Of a DNA stretch of 28,086 bases, positions 22,918-28,086 are shown in pieces (position 1 is the first letter of the stretch; each line of letters starts with the position of its first letter). Both the position numbers and the translations under genes were made by a program. The stretch comes from an uncultured Clostridia bacterium. Lineage in GTDB: Bacteria; Bacillota; Clostridia; Christensenellales; Borkfalkiaceae. The notes beneath the pieces are model-generated. The model had not been told where the DNA came from, searched no databases, and worked only from the letters and a program-made list of their open reading frames with translations. The stretch lies in assembly GCA_958419945.1 (NCBI GenBank), contig CATZIC010000025.1, forward strand, positions 1-28,086. The letters are read 5' to 3'.

Positions 22918-23418
22918 TTACTCTGCCAAGCTTTCTTCTATAATCATCCTTGTCGGAAAAAACTCACCCATTTGAATACCTACTAATTTTGCGGTTATAG
23001 GTCGGAAAATTTGAGTCAGGCATTGCTCCGCCTCTTTAACTTGTTTCTCCTCTCCCATAAAAATCGTTGTATGCGGATGCCAGTCAAACTCGTCATTAAA
23101 AACATTTCCATCAAAAATTGAATGTAAGTTTTTTAAACCAACGCTAAATTCCGGCTCAACAAATAAAACCTTGTAGGAAAAACGATTGACTTTGAATAAT
23201 TTTATTTCAAAACCTCTGTTTAACTTAGAGACTTCACATATTTTTTTCTTTAATTTTTCTTCTTCATCCACGGGATAAGTTCCAAGCGAAATATGAAAAG
23301 GAATATCCATTGTTTGGGTTCCTTTATATCCCAAACTTAAAACCCGATCCTGATAACCTTTGAGCAATTTTTGAGTTTCTTCATCAAAAACCGCAAATAC
23401 CGTTAAAAATTTTTTCAT
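22918..23418 (-). CDS. 2'-5' RNA ligase / cyclic phosphodiesterase (2H) family protein
   Basis: 166 residues, cytoplasmic. Two H-x-S/T motifs mark the 2H phosphoesterase superfamily: HIS (His42, Ser44) and HTT (His116, Thr118), 74 residues apart as expected. These enzymes open 2',3'-cyclic phosphates or cut 2'-5' linked oligonucleotides, and many are involved in RNA repair or nucleotide-signal turnover; the substrate here is unknown. The ATG overlaps the stop of a 26-codon ORF (23415-23495) by ATGA, and AAGGAAAGG precedes it, so the two may be translationally coupled. Confidence 0.82.
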   Translation of the reverse strand: MKKFLTVFAVFDEETQKLLKGYQDRVLSLGYKGTQTMDIPFHISLGTYPVDEEEKLKKKICEVSKLNRGFEIKLFKVNRFSYKVLFVEPEFSVGLKNLHSIFDGNVFNDEFDWHPHTTIFMGEEKQVKEAEQCLTQIFRPITAKLVGIQMGEFFPTRMIIEESLAE

Positions 23419-23495
23419 TCAAAAACCTTTCCTTCTTTATAATACTCGTAGCCATGCCACGCGGATTGCCTACTTGCCAAATTAATAATTTTCAT
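23415..23495 (-). CDS. Short ORF, 26 residues, resembling the start of a SWIM zinc-finger protein
   Basis: The peptide begins MKIINLASRQSAWHGYEYYK and ends EGKVFE. It has a plausible ribosome binding site (AAGG, 7 bases before the ATG) and overlaps the next gene by 4 bases (ATGA). The pattern 'S..S.WRGYEYY....V' is that of the N-terminus of clostridial SWIM zinc-finger proteins, but the Cys/His residues are missing. It may be a truncated relic or a short leader ORF that drives translation of the 2H protein. Confidence 0.45.
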   Translation of the reverse strand: MKIINLASRQSAWHGYEYYKEGKVFE

Positions 23496-23521
23496 CGTCC
23501 GCCCTTAATTCTATCAATTAT

Positions 23522-23549
23522 ATTGTAACACACGTCATAGAATAAGCAA
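23522..23549 (-). promoter_or_regulatory. Candidate promoter of the short ORF / 2H gene pair
   Basis: Minus strand: TTGCTT (23549-23544), 16 bp, TACAAT (23527-23522) preceded by TGT, an extended -10. It lies about 27 bases before the ATG at 23495. Confidence 0.4.
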
Positions 23550-23800
23550 AGTAATTTGACTAATAAAAGAACAGAGATTCATATCTTAATCCGTTGTACA
23601 CCCTTCTTGATATAGTTTTGTTTATAAACCGTCCATTAAAATCCTTTTCATACAAACAAAAAAGTACCCATCCAAACCACAAGGGTTCGGATGGTTTTTT
23701 ATGGCGGGGACGATAAGCTCCCAACTGAACCATTTCAAAGACATCATACTACGATATAAATCTCATATATTTATTTTGCTTTCGAGGTGTCGTTGTACCA
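23550..23800. other. Non-coding stretch before the pcfJ relic
   Basis: No gene is recognised here. The only structured element is the terminator at 23668-23700. The reading frame that later becomes the PcfJ-like relic can be followed back to about 23740, but it shows no recognisable family motif there. Confidence 0.4.
23668..23700 (+). terminator. Rho-independent terminator (plus strand)
   Basis: The stem CCATCC-A-AACC (23668-23678) pairs with GGTT-C-GGATGG (23684-23694) with one mismatch, followed by TTTTTT. No plus-strand gene ends before it, so it is probably left over from a lost gene of a mobile element. Confidence 0.65.
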
Positions 23801-24244
23801 CAGAGAAAAGCGGCAAGTCAACGGAAAAAATTATTGCTTAAACCGTATATTGAAAGAACAGTCATACTCAATTAAGAGTATGAAAACTTTGCTACCATTG
23901 CAGAAAAGTATTTGTGCTTGCAACATAATGGCAGGTATGGCTTTATAGCCGTAATAGCGAAATCCCCTGCCGAACTTATATCCGAAGGCGAAACACTGCA
24001 TCACTGCGTAGGACGTATGGGTTATGACCAAAAGTTTGTGAGAGAAGAAAGCCTAATTTTCTTTATACGAATGAAAAGTAAGCCCGATATACCGTTTGTA
24101 ACGGTTGAATACTCGCCTAAAACACATAAAATCTTACAACTTCACGGCGACCACAACGTAGCGCCGGATGAAGAAACTACAAACTATATTAAAAGAATAT
24201 GGCTACCTTTTGCAAACAGACAAATGCGAGCAATGGCAGCCTAA
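23801..24244 (+). pseudogene. Truncated PcfJ-like protein (mobile-element relic)
   Basis: The C-terminal part of a PcfJ-like protein, known from conjugative plasmids and integrative elements: AELISEGETLHHCVGRMGYD (the conserved EG..LHHCVG box), PFVTVEYSP, and ILQLHGDHNVAP (the Q.xGxxN box). The same frame reads back through a stop at 23873 (TAA) into KLLLKPYIERTVILN, which looks like the preceding part of the same protein. So there is an in-frame stop, and the large N-terminal region is missing. Translation could restart at TTG 23912 (110 residues), but without a good ribosome binding site. Complete family members are several hundred residues long. Confidence 0.7.
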
Positions 24245-24257
24245 TAGGAGGGAAAAA

Positions 24258-24581
24258 ATGTCAAACTATTTTAGAATTACAGCGTACCACCCCGAACAGG
24301 ATTTATCCATAATAATGGACTCCAACGGTTTATTTGAAAAGCTGTGGCAGTTTTCGGCAGACCTTGTACAAAAAGGTTTCAAAATTGTTGAAGTCGGCAA
24401 TGACGAGAAGTTTTTGGAAGGACAAATAAGCCTTTGCGAACCAATACCCGACCAATACATACTGCGTGCCAACGCCAAAGGTAAACCGCAATATACCACT
24501 CTTGTGGTTGACGGCATCACCTATAAAGCAATATGCGTAGAAAACAGGTGCTATGTTCCCGACAAAACAGTAACCGCCTAA
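24258..24581 (+). CDS. Small conserved mobile-element protein of unknown function
   Basis: 107 residues from the ATG at 24258, which has AGGAGG 7 bases upstream. A longer frame starting at 24168 runs through the pcfJ relic and is not native. It begins MSNYFRITAYHPEQDLSIIM and contains KGFKIVEVGNDEKFLEG and ILRANAKGKPQYTT, an alpha/beta pattern with no catalytic motif. I recall similar small proteins next to plasmid or integrative-element genes in Firmicutes, which agrees with the PcfJ relic 14 bases upstream, but no function can be assigned. A good terminator follows. Confidence 0.75.
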   Translation: MSNYFRITAYHPEQDLSIIMDSNGLFEKLWQFSADLVQKGFKIVEVGNDEKFLEGQISLCEPIPDQYILRANAKGKPQYTTLVVDGITYKAICVENRCYVPDKTVTA

Positions 24582-24601
24582 CTTCCCCATAAAACGAATT
24601 C

Positions 24602-24637
24602 AGCCCGGATTTCTCAATCGAAATTCGGGCTTTTTTT
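24602..24637 (+). terminator. Rho-independent terminator
   Basis: 12-bp stem AGCCCGGATTTC (24602-24613)/GAAATTCGGGCT (24620-24631) with one G-T pair, loop TCAATC, then TTTTTT. It ends the transcript of the small protein and lies just before the convergent nitroreductase gene. Confidence 0.85.
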
Positions 24638-24651
24638 GTGTTACATATAAT

Positions 24652-25161
24652 CTACAACCATTTTATAGTAACATCTTCAAAGGATTTTCTCTTTGTCTTG
24701 TAATTGTCTTCCTTATCCACCTCTCCCAAACTAATGAAAGCAACCAATTCATAGCGGTCATCTAATTTTAAAATATTTTTAACTTCTCCTGCACGGTTAG
24801 TTATTTCACCAACCCAACAAGCACCCAACCCTAAATCTGTTGCGGTCAAAAGCATATTTTCAATAAAAGCACCCATTGCTTGCATATCTTTATCGTGATT
24901 ATAACTTATACTTGTGTCCATCAATACGACAATTAAGCAATCTGCCTTTTGAACAAAGCTGCGATAAATAGTTAAATTTGCAAGTTGGGCTAATAAGTTT
25001 TTATCCTTCTGCACAACGATAACTTTCCACGGTTGTCCATTCTTGCCGCTTGGCGCTTTTGTCCCCGCATCAATTATTTGTCTTATTTTTTCTTTTGAGA
25101 CGGGAAAATTTTTATACTTTCTAATACTCTTTCTACTTTTTATTGCTTCTGTTAATTCCAT
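24652..25161 (-). CDS. Nitroreductase family flavoprotein
   Basis: 169 residues, cytoplasmic, at the short end of the family. FMN-binding signatures: SRKSIRKYKNFPVSKEKI at the N-terminus (Arg-rich FMN phosphate contact), APSGKNGQPWKVIVV (about 36-50), AMGAFIENMLLTATDLGLGA and CWVGEI (FMN ring face), with VAFISLGEV near the end. Such enzymes use NAD(P)H to reduce nitro groups, quinones or other electron acceptors; the physiological substrate is not predictable. It is a single gene with its own promoter (25187-25215). The ribosome binding site GGTGG is moderate. Confidence 0.88.
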   Translation of the reverse strand: MELTEAIKSRKSIRKYKNFPVSKEKIRQIIDAGTKAPSGKNGQPWKVIVVQKDKNLLAQLANLTIYRSFVQKADCLIVVLMDTSISYNHDKDMQAMGAFIENMLLTATDLGLGACWVGEITNRAGEVKNILKLDDRYELVAFISLGEVDKEDNYKTKRKSFEDVTIKWL

Positions 25162-25186
25162 TTTATTCCACCAAATTTATTTTTAC

Positions 25187-25228
25187 ATTATAACATAAAA
25201 TATATGTGTATCTTACAAAACTTTGTAA
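25187..25228 (-). promoter_or_regulatory. Promoter and operator-like palindrome of the nitroreductase gene
   Basis: On the minus strand TATAAT (25192-25187) is preceded by TGT, an extended -10; the -35 at 17-bp spacing is weak (TAAGAT). A perfect palindrome TTACAAA-AC-TTTGTAA (25213-25228) overlaps the -35 region, so a repressor or redox regulator could act here (inference). Confidence 0.55.
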
Positions 25229-25268
25229 AAATTATCAAATCCCTCTTTTTTGCATTAGTATAAAGCAA

Positions 25269-25296
25269 CGCCCATAGTCCAAAAAAACTATGGGCG
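25269..25296 (-). terminator. Hairpin after the membrane protein gene
   Basis: Perfect 10-bp stem CGCCCATAGT (25269-25278)/ACTATGGGCG (25287-25296), 8-base loop. It lies 18 bases after the stop at 25314. The T-run on the minus strand is poor, so termination may be incomplete. Confidence 0.5.
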
Positions 25297-25313
25297 CTAC
25301 TATATCTACTATA

Positions 25314-25790
25314 TTATTCTATATCAATTTGCCATACTTCCGGATTAGTTACAAAATGTTTTAATACTTCTGTACTTTTATTTGTTACCAATAAAGGTAT
25401 CGAGTCGCGGGTATGAAATGATTTACGGGAATAATCTTGTGGCGTGCTACCATAAATCATAAACGCAGGAACGCCTTTAGGTCCTATTACTTTTTCAATT
25501 TTGTATATATCGCTAATATTATAACTTACAATAACACCAGTCAACTCTTTTAGTTGTATTTTATCTTTGTCTATAGTTATCCATATAGAAAGTAAAAATA
25601 TTATCCACAAAAGAATTGCAATGAATAAAACAAATACCACTAAGAGTATTATTGATATAGTGGTTTGCCCGGTCTTGAATCCATAAGGACATGCAAAAAC
25701 AATTAATCCCAAATTTGCGACAATACCTAAACCGGTTATAATAATAAACAGAAGATAATCCATAAATTTATAACTTTCTTTAAATTCCAT
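25314..25790 (-). CDS. Small membrane protein, putative immunity protein of the displaced RHS tip
   Basis: 158 residues: two membrane helices (about 12-37 and 45-73), then a soluble beta-rich C-terminal domain (about 75-158) resembling the PH-like domains of small bacterial membrane proteins. I do not recognise the family with certainty. The start codon overlaps the end of the RHS gene (ATG inside 25780-25790) and AAAGG lies in the last codons of that gene, so translation is coupled. In polymorphic-toxin loci the gene directly after a toxin tip encodes its immunity protein. A membrane protein would suit a toxin tip that acts in the membrane, as the hydrophobic tip of its partner suggests. Confidence 0.6.
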   Translation of the reverse strand: MEFKESYKFMDYLLFIIITGLGIVANLGLIVFACPYGFKTGQTTISIILLVVFVLFIAILLWIIFLLSIWITIDKDKIQLKELTGVIVSYNISDIYKIEKVIGPKGVPAFMIYGSTPQDYSRKSFHTRDSIPLLVTNKSTEVLKHFVTNPEVWQIDIE

Positions 25791-26916
25791 AACTTACCTT
25801 TAATTTTATACCTGATGATCTTTTTTTATTGATATAGTTCTTTATTACATCAATAAGCATACTAAATGTACTTGTTATTATTCCACTTCCTATGCTTACG
25901 CCAAAACCTTCTGATAAACCTGTAAATGCCGAACCAAACATTGCACTAATTAAAGTAAAGAAACCTGCCTGTATTCCGCTTAATGCAGCCGCTTTACAAT
26001 CGATTTTGCCATTATTATTTACACTTTGAATCGCTATATCAGTGCAAAAACCAACAGTAAAACCTCCAACCGAAGCAGCTAATGTCCCCCATGCAAAAGA
26101 TTCCACAGCAGTCAGCCCCCAAACTGGTGCACTACCAATCAATAAAGGGGCCATAAGATACCCGGCAAAACCGGCAATTCCACCAAGAAGCATTCCTGAT
26201 AATGCTCCGATTACAATGCCATGACCTATGTCTTGTCCGTTTGCAACCGCAGTTACTCCTCCATATACGCCGCCTATAATCATTCCCGCAAGCAATCCTG
26301 ATACTACAGCCGCAGCGAGCGACGAAAGTACAATCGCTCCTGTTGGATCAACACACATTACAGGGTTATTTCCGCAATATGTGTACAAATTCAATCCACC
26401 GAGAGTTGTAGGATCGAGGAAAGACACATCGTCAGCATTAATGAATCTGCCAAATTCGGGATCGTAGTAACGGGATTGGAGGTAATACAGCCCGGTTTCT
26501 CTGTCGAAGTAGTAGCCACGGTAACGGAAGGGATTGACGTTTCCGATGAACCCCGCCGAGGTATTTTCATACCCATTTCCGTCGCACACCTTGTGGTTTC
26601 CCCATGCATCATAGAAATACTGTGCTACAAGATTTCCGTCCGAATTCGTTATCCCTACGATATCGCCTTGAAGATTTTTTAAGTAGTGATAACGCACCCC
26701 GCTATGTGAAAAGCCTTCTATTCCGGATGCGTCGTAATAATACCAAAGCGTTTCGCCGTTGCTACGGTATTCACGGTGAATGCGTTCACCTTCCGTCCAA
26801 TACTTATGCGTTACGCCCGAAGCGGTCTTTTTCTCTAAGCGGATCCCGTTTGCGTCGTACTTGTACGTATTGCTTCCGTATGCGCTTAACTGCCTACCAC
26901 GCATCCATTGTAACAC
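25780..26916 (-). CDS. RHS repeat protein, 5'-truncated core with hydrophobic toxin-like tip
   Basis: 378 residues. YD-type repeats fill about 1-125 (YKYDANGIR, YYYDASGIEG, QYFYDAWGNHK). The RHS core signature follows: PFRYRGYYFDRETGLYYLQS, then RYYDPEFGRFINADD and NLYTYCGNNPVMCVDPTG (ending at 193). After DPTG the tip (194-378) is Gly/Ala-rich with several likely membrane-spanning segments and a basic tail (NKKRSSGIKLK). Full RHS proteins exceed 1000 residues and have a secretion signal; this one has neither. The frame opens only a few codons before the GTG at 26916 (stop about 50 bases upstream), right behind the hairpin of the preceding gene. It is best read as a displaced 'orphan' tip that can recombine with the full-length RHS gene entering from the right. 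It may not be expressed as it stands. Confidence 0.8.
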   Translation of the reverse strand: MLQWMRGRQLSAYGSNTYKYDANGIRLEKKTASGVTHKYWTEGERIHREYRSNGETLWYYYDASGIEGFSHSGVRYHYLKNLQGDIVGITNSDGNLVAQYFYDAWGNHKVCDGNGYENTSAGFIGNVNPFRYRGYYFDRETGLYYLQSRYYDPEFGRFINADDVSFLDPTTLGGLNLYTYCGNNPVMCVDPTGAIVLSSLAAAVVSGLLAGMIIGGVYGGVTAVANGQDIGHGIVIGALSGMLLGGIAGFAGYLMAPLLIGSAPVWGLTAVESFAWGTLAASVGGFTVGFCTDIAIQSVNNNGKIDCKAAALSGIQAGFFTLISAMFGSAFTGLSEGFGVSIGSGIITSTFSMLIDVIKNYINKKRSSGIKLKVSYGI

Positions 26917-26950
26917 ATTTCCACGGTATTTGCATGGGGTAATTTTATAA

Positions 26951-26975
26951 TAACAGGGTCATTACGACCCTGTTA
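26951..26975 (-). terminator. Hairpin after the immunity gene
   Basis: Perfect 10-bp stem TAACAGGGTC (26951-26960)/GACCCTGTTA (26966-26975) starting 5 bases after the stop of the gene ending at 26980. On the minus strand it is followed by TTATAAAATT, a weak T-tract. It also marks the left border of the intact toxin-immunity cassette. Confidence 0.6.
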
Positions 26976-26979
26976 CTAG

Positions 26980-27582
26980 TTAATTGTTGCGATATCGTTC
27001 TGGCTTGCGTTTTTGCATTAAAACTCTGCCAGGTTCATTGAAATCTGAAGGTAGTTCTCTACGTGGATTCCAATTGTTTTCCAATCGTTCTATAAGCCTT
27101 AACCCATTACAAATGTAGGTTTGATCTAATTCGGAAAATATTTCTTTCCAATCTTCTTTTTGAGGATTCATTTTTAAATCATTGACAACCCAATCGTATA
27201 CGGGAATACCAAATTGATATTCATTGTCCCCGTCGATTGTTTTATCTATCGTCCACCATTCTATTCCGCTTTCGCCTCGTCCATATTTGAAATATTTTGT
27301 CATTTCGAAATCAGACGGAAGTTCAAATAAACCCAAATACGTTGCCATATTATACTTCTTCGAAGTCATTGTTCGAACTACGCAGTAAATACGAAAATCC
27401 TCTTTTCCATTCACAATTTCCTGTATGTTTTCGGGAATGCTCGGGTATAATCGGCTGAACACTCGAATTTGTGTAATATTCGTACTCGGTTCCAATTCTC
27501 TCTCTTCAGCACAAACCTGTACTATCGCTTCCCCTTTAGAGGTGTGAATCGCATAAACTTTTCCGACTTCTTTTCGTTTCAT
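26980..27582 (-). CDS. Putative immunity protein for the GIY-YIG toxin
   Basis: 200 residues from the ATG at 27582, with AAGGAGG 6 bases upstream; an earlier in-frame start lies inside the toxin gene and is not native. No membrane segment is seen. The N-terminus (EVGKVYAIHTSKGEAIVQVC) is a beta-rich opening like that of Imm26-type immunity proteins, but that family match is by memory and uncertain. It starts 10 bases after the toxin stop, the classical place for the immunity gene, which would bind and block the nuclease domain in the producing cell. Trp-rich, acidic sections (GIEWWTIDKTIDGDNEYQFG) would suit binding to a basic nuclease. Confidence 0.7.
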   Translation of the reverse strand: MKRKEVGKVYAIHTSKGEAIVQVCAEERELEPSTNITQIRVFSRLYPSIPENIQEIVNGKEDFRIYCVVRTMTSKKYNMATYLGLFELPSDFEMTKYFKYGRGESGIEWWTIDKTIDGDNEYQFGIPVYDWVVNDLKMNPQKEDWKEIFSELDQTYICNGLRLIERLENNWNPRRELPSDFNEPGRVLMQKRKPERYRNN

Positions 27583-27592
27583 TTTATCCTCC

Positions 27593-28086
27593 TTACCAAA
27601 CAATACTATTCCAAAATACCAAATATTCATTATAAAGCTTTGACGTTTTACTGATGCTGTTGATTTTATTTGCGATATTTGCCAATCCCGCCCTATCAAT
27701 AAACGCCTGCTCTACAAAGCGTGCATGCTTTCGAGATAGTGGCTTTAATTTTAAACCTTGAATTTCTCGTCCGCATTTCCGCAAATGTTGCGCACTTCTG
27801 CGTTTCACATTGTTCGTAATGCCAACATATTTATCCGACGTAGATGTATATACTTTAACATCGCCCGGATCGAGTCCTTGAGCAGCGGAAATAATGGCAT
27901 TTTGGTCTTGTTCGCTTACTATTGAAGCATTCTTTGCAACGGCAGGTTGCGCAGCTACTTTCGCAGATTTTTCGGCAAGTTTAGCGAAATGGATTGCCTT
28001 AACCGCTTGCACCACGGATACGATAGATACTGCAAGCTCTATCAGAGAAATTCCAAAGGAGATAGCCGCCGTAACGACTGCAAATA
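27593..28086 (-). CDS. C-terminus of a polymorphic (RHS-type) toxin with GIY-YIG nuclease tip (5' part beyond window)
   Basis: The frame is open to the right edge (164 codons visible), so only the C-terminal part is seen. It begins with a hydrophobic stretch (FAVVTAAISFGISLIELAVS), then an Ala/Lys-rich linker. The tip follows: VYTSTSDKYVGITNNVKRR, matching the GIY-YIG signature (V-Y ... Y-V-G-I-T), the conserved Arg and then His (RRSAQH), and the catalytic Glu (ARFVEQAFIDR). GIY-YIG domains are DNA-cutting nucleases, and as the last domain of polymorphic toxins they kill competing cells. An ATG at 28015 is internal, not the true start. That the upstream part is an RHS protein is inferred from the RHS fragment next door. 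Confidence 0.78.
   Translation of the reverse strand, partial: FAVVTAAISFGISLIELAVSIVSVVQAVKAIHFAKLAEKSAKVAAQPAVAKNASIVSEQDQNAIISAAQGLDPGDVKVYTSTSDKYVGITNNVKRRSAQHLRKCGREIQGLKLKPLSRKHARFVEQAFIDRAGLANIANKINSISKTSKLYNEYLVFWNSIVW

Noticed and set aside
24168..24581. 137-residue version of the small mobile-element protein
   Set aside because: The extra 30 residues are an alternate reading of the pcfJ relic; ATG 24258 has AGGAGG at good spacing.
1..28086. tRNA or rRNA genes
   Set aside because: I looked for T-loop and acceptor-stem patterns by eye on both strands and saw none; a covariance search would be decisive.

Overview
The window looks like chromosomal DNA of a monoderm, Clostridia-like Firmicute. 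The signs are AGGAGG-type ribosome binding sites, TTGACA/TATAAT promoters with extended -10 elements, secreted proteins carrying lipoprotein signals (Ala/Gly-Cys lipobox), a CUT1 sugar transporter without its own ATPase, a YdjI-like SPFH protein, a PcfJ remnant and RHS-type toxins. An exact genus cannot be given from the sequence alone.

Left end (1-3300): an SPFH/YdjI-like protein cut by the window edge, a divergent small XRE regulator with palindromic operators, and a phosphoglucomutase/phosphomannomutase.

Core (3375-22016): a beta-glucan utilisation locus built around one divergent control region (about 17650-17946). Leftward run: GH16 lipoprotein, two MalF/MalG-type permeases, a GLUG/Ig-like lipoprotein, a ROK regulator, a very large FN3/Ig/GLUG lipoprotein, a second GH16 catalytic domain that is out of frame with the lipoprotein before it, and a membrane-anchored metallophosphoesterase. 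Rightward: the sugar-binding lipoprotein and a cytoplasmic GH94-type phosphorylase. The inferred logic is that surface GH16 enzymes cut a beta-glucan, the binding protein and permeases import oligosaccharides, the phosphorylase releases glucose-1-phosphate, and the mutase beside the locus feeds glycolysis.

Right part (22017-25313): a mosaic accessory region. It opens with a striking non-coding block of small hairpins in two modules, delimited by three copies of a CGACCTATAG-type motif. Then come a deoxyribosyltransferase-like protein, a 2'-5' RNA ligase family protein coupled to a 26-residue ORF, a decayed pcfJ, a small mobile-element protein and a nitroreductase.

Right end (25314-28086): a polymorphic-toxin locus. 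The C-terminus of a toxin with a GIY-YIG nuclease tip enters from the right edge and is followed by a probable immunity gene. Next is a displaced, 5'-truncated RHS core with a different hydrophobic tip, overlapping a small membrane protein that is probably its own immunity partner.
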